Shown here in pieces: positions 23,433-32,790 of a stretch of DNA of 49,821 bases. Below the pieces are notes generated by a model that was given only the letters and a program-made list of their open reading frames with translations, was not told the origin of the DNA and did not search any database. The translations under genes and the position numbers were made by a program. The DNA lies in contig WELB01000115.1 in the NCBI GenBank assembly GCA_009602725.1, positions 145,330-195,150 on the forward strand, in the 5' to 3' direction. How positions within the stretch are numbered: position 1 is the stretch's first letter; each line of letters starts with the position of its first letter. This stretch comes from Spirogloea muscicola. Lineage: Eukaryota; Streptophyta; Zygnematophyceae; Spirogloeales; Spirogloeaceae.

Positions 23433-24500
23433 GTGCTGGTAGGCTTTGCTTCTCCTTCCAATTGAAGTCCTCCTTGCCAATCTGACGAGTTAGCTGAGAG
23501 ACTGAGAAAGATGTGGTAATACACTGAAGGACAGTGTTCATTCATGTCTATGTGCGCGATGTAGCATAGCCCAGACGATCATAGTTCCTATCTGTGCAAC
23601 ACAATCTGCAGAAGCTGGCACTGCTTCTCTTGTAGGAGCAGGCAATAATCTGACGGGGCAGTAGGGGCCGCCACAGCGTTGAGATTCACATGTAGGTGGC
23701 AATGGGCAGGCCTCTTTTTGTTATGCTAAAAGTCACCTGGTCCAGGATCTCATTGCAAATCCTTCTGTCGGCCACACACCTCTGGCGGCCATAGATGGCT
23801 GCCATGACAATGCACTGTGGGAACACAACACTTCACTGCCAGGCTTCACTACCATGCTGCAGCGGTGGTATGACTTGCTAAACCAACAGTCTTCTGAGAT
23901 TGTCGTGGCCTTCGGCAGAGCGCTCAAGCTTAAGGGCAGTTCATGCACCACTAGTGAATGTGCAGCTTTACTGTGTTGCCGTACCAATAGCAGGCTGAAA
24001 CCCAGATGGTCTGCTTGCAACTCTTTGCAATATCATCCCTGGACGTTCCAGATCAAGAAGAAAGTGCTCGCCCATTGAGAATAGGGGCTGGAAAAGCCAG
24101 CCCAAAAATGAATGAACAGAATCCGTCTCATTGCTCTCACGGTCAAGGACAAATTGAATGGACCAAGTACAAAATGTCAAAGAATAATGCAAGCATGAAT
24201 GACAGTCTTTCACAGCTTCTTTTTCTAATGCTTTACATCCGCATGAATGGAAGCTTGGGCAGGGGAGCTGTCCAGGGTGGCTCACGGGCGTAGGCGAGCT
24301 ACTGTCACGGCCTCGGAGAAATGTCTTCAACTTATCTATACAGGAACTGCATCAGCCAATTGAAGGAGGGCAGAGAATATCTAGCAAGCTCATCAAATAC
24401 CTAGACCAGCAACTTCACGCACTAAGATGCAGGTCCAGAGTGATCGCAGATTCACAAGATCCGAAGGCAGGATATGTGTCTGCACCTTCACCAGCTGTGG
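23433..24500. other. Convergent 3' intergenic region (YebC-like / TAF10)
   Basis: Holds both 3' UTRs and one solo terminal repeat of family A (24059-24121). An open + frame at about 23740-23965 (contains TMLQRWYDLLNQQSSEIVVA) looks protein-like but has no clear start or recognised family; it may be an old insertion. Confidence 0.45.
24059..24121 (+). repeat. Solo terminal repeat of family A
   Basis: Begins GAAAGTGCTCGCCCATTGAG, then AATAGGGGCTGG, AAAAG and CCAGCCC, then AATGAATGAACAGA. It matches the inverted termini of the element at 26603-27157 nearly base for base, including the internal GGGCTGG/CCAGCCC hairpin. No partner terminus is visible nearby. Confidence 0.85.
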
Positions 24501-26101
24501 TCACGGCTTATTGCCTTTGGACGCAGCCAAGGCGCCGGCGCCAGTCGCTGGTGAGTCCGCATAGTAGTCCTGCCTCCTCACATTCACTCCGTACTGCACA
24601 CGGGAGTCTTATCTGATAAGTACTCCACAATGGGCTTCTACAGATCTCCACTCGTGGGCGAAGTGGAGATCTGTAGGAGTGCATGCGCGTGCCTCATGAA
24701 TCTATGATGCGGCAGTCCTACAAACCCTGGTCAAGGAGGAGCATTGAAGATGCTTAGGCAACTTACAAATGGGATGACATTATAAAGCAAGCCAACGCAA
24801 GCAGCTGAAGACAAGCTCTCAGCCTGCTCAGTACCTCTTTAAGGGCTAGCGCCAGATCTTCAGTTGTGAGTACCAACCGTTTGTCCTGTAAGTGTAAGAT
24901 GTGCAACGGGCAGGCATAGCAGGTGAGCATGGCACCCTTGAACATTCAATACCAGCATGTCAACTCCTACTCAAATACCTGAACATTCTGTACTTGATAC
25001 GTACTAAGCCCTACCAAGCCCATAGTCTCAATGATTGAAGTGATCTTCCAGCTCTGTGTCAACTGCACCAGTCTACGTGCTAGCGCGCATGATCGACCAA
25101 GGAGAGTCTCCAGGCATGTAATGCACCCTTGCCGCCAATGCTCACCTTAGTCTGCAGCCCCTTGCCGAGCTTGTCCTTGGACGCCGCTGACTGCCGAATC
25201 TTGCAGTACCTGGGCCAGCCACGGAAATTGGCAAGTGCCCTCTGCTGTCAGCTTGCTGCGAAGTTGCTCGCCCCGACAGGCGGTCCTCCTCCATCAGCTA
25301 TCCCATTACCAAACCAATAATGTGCAAAAACCTTGAAGCTTGAACCACATAGATGCTTAGCAAGAACCTGAATCTCAAAACCCTGCCAGGGACTGAGTGT
25401 CGTCATTGTGGTAGTGGCTCGGGCAGGAGAAAGAGGTGAATGCAACGTACTGGAGGGAGTCGCTGGCGAGCTCGCTGATGAACTTCTGAGCCGCTACCGA
25501 GATGAGCCGTGTCCTGCGCCACAGCTGCGAAGCCCCAGGTCAGCACTGTCGCGGCCACCTCGTGGGTGTTATCGTGGGTTGCTGCCATATAGAGGGTCTG
25601 ACGCAGCGAGGAAGTGCTGACGCGGTCTAAGTACTTAACGTGGACTTGATACTGTGGGCCTAGTCCTGAGCCCTGAGTCCTTGATGAGATGATTATCCCA
25701 ATGCCATCTAGACTTAAGGTCTTGTGATTGCGTAGTGCGGGCCTCAAGCGAGCTACGTGTTTAACATGATTCAATCTGGGTACTTCGAGCGAGGCGGCCG
25801 CGGGTCGGGTTCCAGCTGATTGCTAGAGGTGTTTAGGGCTAAACCCTCGCCTAAACCTTAACCCTAACCCTAAACCTCAGAGAGTCAGTAGCCGGGGGCC
25901 AAACTGTGGCTGGGCAGCGGCTTCGGGTGCCTGCGAAGCTTCGCCGAAGGCGGCCATGGAGCCAGCTGCTGGCCGCGCCATGGCGGGAATGGGGAGCGTG
26001 GAGGTGCTCACACTCGCGCGTCGGGGCAGTGGAAGCCGCTGCGGCGGAGGTAGCACGACGTCAGCTCGTCGGGGACCTGCGCCGGCGGCGGCGTCGCGTC
26101 A

Positions 26102-26141
<40 letters not shown>

Positions 26142-26204
26142 NAGCGCCGCCAGGAGCTCCTCGAGGCCCTCCGCTGCCGGCGCGTCCCCCGCCGCCGCGG
26201 CCAT
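24501..26204 (-). CDS. TAF10: TAF10, TFIID/SAGA histone-fold subunit, 6 exons with a hidden segment
   Basis: Histone-fold subunit shared by TFIID and SAGA, needed for RNA polymerase II initiation. Exons (minus strand): 26204 to about 26143 (start MAAAAGDAPAAEGLEELLAA, open at its 3' side), 26076-26012, 25513-25451, 25209-25146, 24885-24835, 24593-24501. The last five join in phase. Conserved blocks are VPDELTSCYLRRSGFHCPDA, RLISVAAQKFISELASDSLQ, DKRLVLTTEDLALALKE and YGVNVRRQDYYADSPATG. TAF10 normally has a LxDYTPT-like helix start between the ELLAAL and VPDEL blocks; here that spot is a single N (26142) followed by a CCG run, so coding sequence and a donor site are missing from the assembly. 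The C-terminus ends ALAASKGNKP. Confidence 0.9.
24638..24676. repeat. Perfect 15-bp inverted repeat in a TAF10 intron
   Basis: CTACAGATCTCCACT at 24638-24652 pairs exactly with 24662-24676 across a 9-nt loop, inside the last TAF10 intron. Could be a stable RNA hairpin; no known element recognised. Confidence 0.8.
25831..25880. repeat. Interstitial telomere-like tract
   Basis: Contains GTTTAGGG followed by degenerate CCCTAAA units (ACCCTAACCCTAAACCT near the end), within the TAF10 intron between the VPDEL exon and the RLISVAAQKF exon. Confidence 0.8.
26104..26142. repeat. (GGC)n run ending at an unresolved base
   Basis: Uninterrupted GGC triplets on the + strand next to an N at 26142. The position matters because it interrupts TAF10 exon 1. 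Confidence 0.9.
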
Positions 26205-26602
26205 GGGCGGGCGGGGGACCGCGGTTGTCGCCGCAATACGCGCCGCGGTTGACGCCGCGTACCGCGGAGGGCTGGCAGCTCTCCGGGGCTGGCTGAGCGC
26301 GGGTGGGGGAGTCGTGATCTGGCTTCCTGACGGGACGGCAACCCGCTAACGGCCGCCGTTTCCCACCCCCTCCCAGCTTCGTCACCCGTCGAGGCGGTCA
26401 GCGCCGCGCTGACTCCGCCCAGGAACCTTCGTCTGCTCAGCCCTGCAATTTTCACTGAATTGTTCTGCGTTTCTTTTGCAAATGCGAGCACTACTACGTT
26501 GACTTCTCTGTAAGGGCGCGCGGTGCGCATGAAATTGAAGGGGAGGCCAAGTCTGGCCTTACACATGTCCTGTTAACTGGGTAATGAGCTGGCTAAGGGA
26601 AT
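26205..26602. other. TAF10 upstream region
   Basis: A GC-rich island to about 26430 then ordinary sequence. Probable promoter of TAF10 (minus strand). No gene recognised. Confidence 0.45.
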
Positions 26603-27157
26603 AAAGTGCCCGCCATTGAGAATAGGGGCTGGAAAAGCCAGCCCCAAAAAAGAATCAACAAAGGACGAGAAGGGGGGACACCAAATATCCCCGAGGAAAG
26701 AAGACAAGGAGAACGCGTCTTGGCTGGCCAATCACATTTTCTTGCATTCACAGCCGCCGCCCCCTTGGAAGAGCTCAATCTTCAAAGAGGCGAGGGCCCG
26801 GCGCTTCCATGAAGAAAGTGCCGGGCGCTTCCATGGGGAGCCGGTTGACTTCCCTGCAGCCGGGTCGCTGGCGCAAGTGTATCGAATGCGCCTGGCCGTC
26901 TCGCTGCAGAGGTCCATGGCCCGGGCGCTGCACCTTCGCGCCGGCAGAGCCCTCGCTGCTGCCTTTGGCTCTGGCCAGGGGACCCACTTCCCGGAGCCCA
27001 GCGTCTCTGATCTGCGGCTGCTTAGCAGGGGTTACTGAGTGTCTCGTAGCAGCTTTGTTTCTGTTACTTAGCGCTTCCCCTGGCCCCCTTCTCGTACTCT
27101 GTTCATTCTTTTTCGGGCTGGTTGTTCCAGCCCCTATTCTCAATGGGCGAGCACTTT
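26603..27157 (+). mobile_element. Family A element with ~75-bp terminal inverted repeats
   Basis: The left end (from AAAGTGCCCGCCATTGAGAA at 26603) and the reverse complement of the right end (27157 back to about 27083) align over ~75 bp with only scattered differences. Each terminus holds its own hairpin (GGGCTGG, short loop, CCAGCCC). This suggests a short DNA transposon or foldback/MITE-like element of ~555 bp. No convincing target-site duplication is visible. Inside is a + strand frame with the block YRMRLAVSLQRSMARALHLR (from 26880) that recurs near 31150. Parts of the right end recur exactly at 49399-49549. Confidence 0.7.
26880..27038 (+). CDS. Short conserved ORF segment inside the family A element
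   Basis: An open frame, closed by a stop at 27036-27038, whose first 29 codons (26880-26966; YRMRLAVSLQRSMARALHLR, then AGRALAAAF) match a frame at 31150-31236 in 22 of 29 residues although only about two thirds of the bases agree, with many third-position changes. The frame is open leftwards to about 26616 without a clear ATG. No family recognised. Basic and probably helical. Confidence 0.35.
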   Translation, partial: YRMRLAVSLQRSMARALHLRAGRALAAAFGSGQGTHFPEPSVSDLRLLSRGY

Positions 27158-27162
27158 CTTCT
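27012..27162 (+). repeat. 151-bp exact direct repeat, copy 1
   Basis: Identical, as read by eye, to 49399-49549. It covers the right portion and right terminus of the family A element. Confidence 0.85.
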
Positions 27163-27519
27163 GCTGGGAAGAGCCAGCCCACGAGTGAAATACTTCTGGA
27201 GGAATCAGAAAGCTCAGAAAGAAGAGTTGAGCTCTTCCAACAGGGACGGGTGCTGTGAAAAGCCAGCCCAGAAAGAATGAACAAGGTCCAAAGGGCTGAA
27301 GGGCGCCAAAACCACACAGCAATCACTGAGGGCGCCTATTCAGAGACCCCTAGTCAGCAGCCGCTGACTTGCAAATGCTCAACCACCTGGAAAGTAACCT
27401 CTAGTACAGTCAGTGTGCTCCCTGGAATGGGTCTCTAGGCATCGGCTGCGCCAGCGGCTGCTCTGAATAGTAAGAGCAAGGCATGAAAGCCGAATCCCTT
27501 ACCTCCTAATTCCTAAACA
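27163..27519. repeat. Degenerate family A half-termini and CMR1-like 3' flank
   Basis: Two further partial termini: GAAGAGCCAGCCCACGAGTG near 27168-27190 and GAAAAGCCAGCCCAGAAAGA near 27257-27280. The remainder up to 27519 is the 3' flank of the minus-strand WD40 gene. No other gene seen. Confidence 0.55.
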
Positions 27520-30367
27520 CTATGACGGCCGTGTAGCCCGCCACAGGCAGATCTTTCCGCCCGCGGTGCCGCCGGCAACGACCGCGGGCAGCAGCGGGTG
27601 CACGGCGAGCCGGGCGCAGATGGACGTCATGTGCTCGCTCGACAGGCGCGCCACCGAGCCCGAGCTTGCGTCCACGGCGTCGATCACACGCGCCTTGGCC
27701 ATGCTGCCGACGAGCACGTGGCGGCCGTCCCACGCCCACACGCCCCTGCCAGCACCACCTCGATGAGCGAGGAGCAACGGAGCAGACCCAGAAATGGAGC
27801 CCGACTGATGTCTACGCTTTCATGGACAACATTCAGGGCTTATGCTTATATATATTTCTAACTACATATATGTGTATAGTTAAGGCCAGCTTCACATAGG
27901 AAGGCAGCGCCAGGCGGGCGGACCTGAAGGCCGATATCCAGCGGCCGGTGTTGTTGTCGTGCGCCACGGTGCGCGCCGGCCGAAGCCTCTCCGGCGGCTC
28001 TATGTCCCAGATGCGCACGGTGTCGTCATAGCTGAAGACAGTGCCGGCCCGCGGTCAGTGTGGATGCCCCAGCCGGCAGATGACGCGCTTGGGAGGTAGG
28101 GCAAGATCGAGGGACATCAACAAGGATCGGGGCTTGAAGGTGAGGAAGAGCTTATGAACATTTGATTGAAATGTTTGCTCAAAGACACCCTCAGTTAACA
28201 ACAAGGTCAAGGCCGACCTGGTGGATGCGACACGGCGACCGTCTGGCGAGAAGGTGGCGGAGTTGACGCCCTTGCCATGCAAGACGCTGGCCAGCTCGCC
28301 GGCGCCGAGGCGCCGCACGTCCCACAACCTTACAGCTGTGTCTGTGGACGCCGTGAGGAGCAGATGGTCGCAGGCCGGGCTGAGCTCCAGCGTTGAGACT
28401 TTGCGCTGGTGGAGCTGGTGGTGCGCTACTACTACACCGGCCCGCTGGTCGAATATGGACATGCAGCCGTCGCCATCGCCAATGTAGGCTGTGCCTGGCA
28501 ATGGTGCCAGCGCCAAGGTGCTGAACTGGTCGTCGTGGGAATGGAGGGCCTCAGCAAACACGCGTGCCTCAAGGTCCAGCACCCGTAGTGACCCGTCGTA
28601 GCTGCAGGTGTAGAGCTGGAGAAGGAGGAGGAGGTGGGAGGAAGGAGGGAGGCAGGGAGGAGGGAGAGAGGGCATCAGGGAGTCAGCTTGTAGCGGCAGT
28701 GGCCACACATTGCAAGCAAGAGCAGCGGCTGTTAAGATCTCAGCACAGTGACGACCGCCAAAGACAGCCCAGACCGCGGTCTTACTTTAGTGCAGTCGTG
28801 AGCGACGAAGGCGAGGCCAGACACGGGCTTGGCGTGGAGCTCGAAGAGGTGCACGCCCGCCGCATCACCAGCCGGCGGCTCGGGGTCCACGTCCCACACC
28901 CCGAGCTGCCCAGCCTTGTCGCCGGCTGCCACGATGACCTTGTCCCTGCGGCCGCCCCCGCCATCGCCGCCGCCGCCGCCATGCTGCAATGGCCGGTATC
29001 AGCAGGTGCTGCCACGACTACATGGTTTATGCTGCCATTGCCGGTATCAGCAGGTGCTGCAACGACTACATGGCCATTGGCTACCTTTCCCTGGTCCTGA
29101 TCATTACAGCAATGCTATGAAATTTGAACATGTCAACAATGTCTTGACCTCCTCAAGTAGCAAAAAATACTGCTATATTCAGCCCTGAGATGTTACTTGT
29201 GACCTCCTGAGGTAACAGATATACACACCAACTACATAGCCCAAGTTGCTGATACATGGTCAAGCCACAGCTCTTAAGGATTCAGCGTCATCTCCAACTG
29301 CACTTCCCGCCTCACCTCGCCGGCAGGAAGGCGACGCAGAAGATCCGCTCCTTAACAACGCGCGCAACATCCGCCGCGTGCAGCCGCAGACTGCTGAGTG
29401 CCGGTGCAGCCCCCTCCTCCACCTCCTTCCTCGTCCCGGCCGTTGCCGCCACCAGTGGCGGCTGCGCCTCTTGAAGCCGCCGCAGCACAGCTATGAGACG
29501 CTCGTCTTCTGCCTCGCTTGCATTAGCGCTGCGCAGCACCACCGGCCCCCCTCGGCGGCTGCCACTCCCACCCCTACCGCCATCGTCCGGCTGGGCGTCC
29601 TCCAGGACGATGTGGCCGCCGCGGAGCTCGGCGCGGATGCCGCCGGCGTGCTCCGGGTCGGGCTTTATCTTCTTGGCGCGCAACGACCGCCGCAGCACTG
29701 CCGGCTCCGCAGCGGCCATCGGCACGGCACGCCCCGGCCTGAGGCCCTTCACCGCCATGGCAGCCTTGCGGCTTTGGGTCCCGCCGGCTGCAGCGACGAG
29801 CTGCGCCGCGGACGCCACTCCGAGCTCCGCGAGCTTGGCGGCGTTGCGCGCCACGTTCTCGCGCCGCCGCCGCTCGTACTCCGTCTCGCCCTCCAATCCT
29901 CCAGCTGGGCTGCCATCGAAGTCGACGGAGTTACCTCCTGCCGCCACTGTTTCCTCCTCCTCCTCCTCCTTCTCAACCAATGCTTCTGCAGGCAGCATTG
30001 CTGACAGATCAAGCAGAGCACACTTACTTTCATTATGGAGCTCCAAGCTCCCAATTACATTTGTCTGTTTGCCTCTATAATTCTCGATTACACTCGGCCG
30101 CCGCAAGTGACCTCGTCCTTGCGGCGCTACCGGTGACCGTCTCTTACCTCCTCTCCTTTCCTCCTCCTCGCCGTCTCCCTCTTCCTCCCTCTTCAGCCGC
30201 CTCCGCTGGAGGATGGGCGGCTTGTTCCCACCTTCCTCCTTTCTTGCTGCTGACGCCCCTCTCGCTGTACGTGCTGACTTACGGCTGCTCGCTTTCACAG
30301 CCGTCCCGACGCCGCGCCTTGCCCCAACTGCGCCATTGGGTTTGCGCCGCACAGCACGTCTGGCCAT
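27520..30367 (-). CDS. CMR1/WDR76-type WD40 protein, 5-6 exons
   Basis: Exons (minus strand): 30367-29316, 28945-28786, 28615-28218, 28031-27924, 27745-27520; phases agree and give 647 residues. The basic N-terminal third (MARRAVRRKPNGAVGARRGV; runs of Glu/Arg) contains YERRRRENVARNAAKLAELG and RRSLRAKK, typical of the CMR1/WDR76 family. Then VKERIFCVAFLPAR leads into WD blades: VIVAAGDKAGQLGVWDVDP, LYTCSYDGSLRVLDLEA, LTASTDTAVRLWDVRRL, SYDDTVRIWDIEPPE and GGKICLWR. Family members bind DNA/chromatin and act in the DNA-damage response and in ubiquitin-linked quality control. Within exon 1, 30111-29986 is AT-rich, in frame, bounded by GT..AG and 126 nt long: probably a sixth intron, which would give 605 residues. 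Confidence 0.9.
28982..29077. repeat. Two tandem copies of a 48-bp unit
   Basis: CCGGTATCAGCAGGTGCTGC recurs with a period of 48 (28993 and 29041). It lies in the first intron of the CMR1/WDR76-like gene, next to the acceptor. Confidence 0.85.
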
Positions 30368-31049
30368 GGCCTCCGCAAGCCTCGACGCTCAGCTTCCAGC
30401 CCTGACCAGCAAAGCTAAACCTTGTCCTCGACTCCAGCCCCTGTTCGGAAGCGCCGTCTGGCGCCCGCTTCTGCCTGCTCCGTAAGCCCTGAACCCCTAA
30501 TCCCTAAGCCTAAACCTCAAACCTGCTCAATGCCGGTAGGGGCTCGAAATCCACGCTGGCTTCTCTCTCCAGCTCCCGCGATTGCGAGCAGCTGCCACCC
30601 GCCGCCGCGGCCAAGTGCCGCTGTCTCGCCAACAGCGCCGCTGTCTTGGTGGCAGCGCCGTTGTGGGTCGACGCCGGCGACGCCGCTGCAGTTACCGCTG
30701 GAGCGACGGCGGCTGTGCCTGGGACCCCAGGCACAGCCGCCGCAATTCCCGCGGAGGCGACGGCGGCGGTGCCTGGGACACCGTCAAGGTGACGACGGGA
30801 CGGCCACTTGGAGGAGGGAGGGGGGGGGGAGGAGGGAGGATTTGGCGGGAGGAGGTGGAGGGGGAAAAAGCGCGGGAAGCGCCAGTTACCCGCCACGTGG
30901 CGCCGAGTCGGGGGTGCTACGTGCCGGGTTGAGCCCCCGGCGGAGCTCGTCCCCACGCCGCGCTCTGAGCCCCGCCCCCGTTACGTGCCTCGTTACTTTC
31001 GCTGCTGGCCTCTCAAGCCGACCAGCGGCGCCGGGAACAGGGTGCAGCC
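30368..31049. other. GC-rich upstream region of the CMR1/WDR76-like gene
   Basis: Probable promoter. Includes telomere-like CCTAAACCT variants (30484-30522), a 17-bp perfect palindrome arm pair (30707-30742) and a G-rich tract near 30806-30875. The long open frames here are compositional and match nothing. Confidence 0.45.
30707..30742. repeat. Perfect inverted repeat, 17-bp arms
   Basis: CGGCGGCTGTGCCTGGG at 30707-30723, a 2-nt spacer, then its exact reverse complement at 30726-30742. Very GC-rich, so it would form a stable cruciform or hairpin about 340 bp upstream of the CMR1-like start. Confidence 0.85.
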
Positions 31050-31065
31050 CTTCCCGGTGGCTTGT

Positions 31066-31310
31066 CCAGCCCCTATCCTCAATGGGCGAGCCCTTTCTCT
31101 TTCTTCTTTTCTTCCCGGTGGCTCGGTGTCTTGGGGTCTTGTGTCCTGCTACCGAATGCGTTTGTCCATGTGCCTACAGCGGTCCCAGGCGATTGCTTTG
31201 CATCGCCGGGCTGGTCGCGCCCTTGCAGCAGCCTCTGGTTTGCGCAGCGGGGTTGCTCTTCCTCCCCTCAGCTCATCTTTCTTCCTACTGCTTGACACGG
31301 GGGTGTTGAG
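31066..31310 (+). mobile_element. Family A element relative, copy 2
   Basis: Begins with a terminus-like stretch (CCAGCCCCTATCCTCAATGG from about 31069, then GCGAG) and carries the conserved frame YRMRLSMCLQRSQAIALHRR at 31150-31236. The terminus is in the opposite orientation relative to the ORF compared with the left end of the 26.6-kb copy. The far end is not recognised. Confidence 0.55.
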
Positions 31311-31560
31311 GGCGCCCTGTCTGCCTAGCCTTTGGCTCCGTCATGAACACCTGTATGCATCTGGCTGGCAGTTTACAGCCAATTCTAAAATATCAGCAGC
31401 CGCTCATCCGTTCCCCCCTTTTCATGCATGTCTGCATATCTGCACATCTGCATACCTGCATGCCTGCATATCTGTCGTTCTTGTGACGTCGAGTGTCGGC
31501 CCTGATTATTGCAGCGTGCTCAGGCTCATGCTTTGCACCAGAAAGCTGGGCGGAAAGCTG

Positions 31561-31758
31561 GGCGAGCTCTACTTGGTGGCAGAAGGGCTTGGAATCTGCC
31601 ATCTGGGATTGAAGCACCGACTAGCGACCTTCGTGTGCTAACCCGTGCTTATTGAGTGGGTCAATTTGCAGTAGGTGATGTACGTCAACAGATGTGCTTG
31701 CCTTTGTACTTGGCCACTTTGGCCTTCGATTGGTTCAAGTACACGAGATTTTTCCCCT
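31561..31758 (+). repeat. Dispersed repeat family B, copy 2
   Basis: Starts GGCGAGCTCTACTTGGTGGC and ends near CAAGTACACGAGAT. A direct repeat of the copy starting at 31936, and related to the reversed copy at 20022-20177. Confidence 0.75.
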
Positions 31759-31935
31759 TTGGATGGGTGACCTTCCGTGAAGTCGTCGTGTCATCTGTGA
31801 AGGCTCCTTCCCTTTTCAAGCGCATCTGAGGAGCATCCGCAACTCAGCAATCGGCTCTTGTCCCTCTCTACATCGACAGTGGCGGAGAGTACCTAGGAAA
31901 GCGCCATTGTGGCTGCGAAGCACTCCTCCTTTTTG
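31759..31935 (+). mobile_element. Copia integrase fragment between two family B repeats
   Basis: Contains DSGGEYLGKR in one frame, the C-terminal part of a Ty1/copia integrase core, with no intact reading frame around it. A broken remnant. Confidence 0.5.
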
Positions 31936-32128
31936 GGCGAGCTCTAGTTGGTGGCAGAAGGGCTTCGTTTCTGGCATCTAGTAATCATGCATCGATTAGT
32001 GACCTTTATGTTTTGACCCGTGGTTACTGAGCGGGTAAATCTGCTGTATTTTATGTTGATCTTTAGATGTGCTTGCCTTTGTACTTGGCCATGTGGCCTA
32101 CGTTTGTTTCAAAAACACGAGATACTTT
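31936..32128 (+). repeat. Dispersed repeat family B, copy 3
   Basis: Starts GGCGAGCTCTAGTTGGTGGC; shares AGATGTGCTTGCCTTTGTAC with copy 2 exactly. Copies 2 and 3 flank and interrupt copia integrase debris, so they may be insertions into it, or a remnant long terminal repeat pair. Confidence 0.75.
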
Positions 32129-32371
32129 TCTCTCCTACCACAGCGATTCAGTCAAGAGCTGGCAGACAAAGGGTATTGTCCCAACGATTGACAACCCCAT
32201 ACACTCCAAAGCAACTTGGTGTTGCAGAGCGCCTCAATCGAACACTTCTGGAGAAGGTGCGCACCATGTGCTTGACCATGGAGAGAAATTGGCGTATGTC
32301 ATTGTGTATGCTATTATTATATTATTATTATTTATTATAACTATTATAATTATTAATAATTGTAATTATTT
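32129..32371 (+). mobile_element. Copia integrase C-terminal fragment
   Basis: Reads GVAERLNRTLLEKVRTMCLT across a frame break from the DNP block, a typical copia integrase motif, then runs into an AT-rich tract (about 32308-32370). Non-functional. Confidence 0.6.
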
Positions 32372-32790
32372 GCAATCCAACAATAGGGCTGAACACAAAC
32401 TGGATTATATTCACAGTGATGTATGGGGCCTGCGCCAGTGGAGGGGTTGTTCAGAGAAAGATTTTGTCACTTTCTCCGACGGTTTCACAAAGGTGGTGTT
32501 GGTGTATTTGATGCATACCAAAGCGGATGTACTCCACGCTCTTCAGCTTTTTCGTCCTATGGTGGAGCGGGAAGCAGATAGAGAAATTGGAGTGCTTCGC
32601 AGCGACAATAGCGGAGAGTACCTATCGAAGCGATTCAAGATCTGGCAGACAAGGGTATTGCCATCAATTGACAACCCCATACACTCCAGAGCAGAATGGT
32701 TTTGCAGAGCACCTCAACCCAACACCTCTGGAGAAGGTGCGCACCATGTGCCTGACCATGGAGGTGTCAGAGCAGTGGTGTTCGGTTGAG
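32372..32790 (+). mobile_element. Copia integrase core fragment (+)
   Basis: Encodes the retroviral-type integrase core of a Ty1/copia retrotransposon: NNRAEHKLDYIHSDVWG, VTFSDGFTKVVLVYLMHTKA and RSDNSGEYLSKR, preserving the D..D..E pattern in part. The frame shifts after the DNP block. No flanking protease, reverse transcriptase or clear terminal repeat is attached; this is a decayed fragment. Confidence 0.8.

Noticed and set aside
30422-31309. 295-residue + strand ORF upstream of the CMR1-like gene
   Set aside because: Compositional frame of Arg/Pro/Ala/Cys with no family, running through a family A element remnant in another frame from the conserved block.
31561-32128. Family B direct repeats as a pair of copia LTRs
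   Set aside because: They are only 375 bp apart, the interval is too short for an element, and the ends are not clearly TG..CA; kept as a dispersed repeat with the LTR idea only as an alternative.
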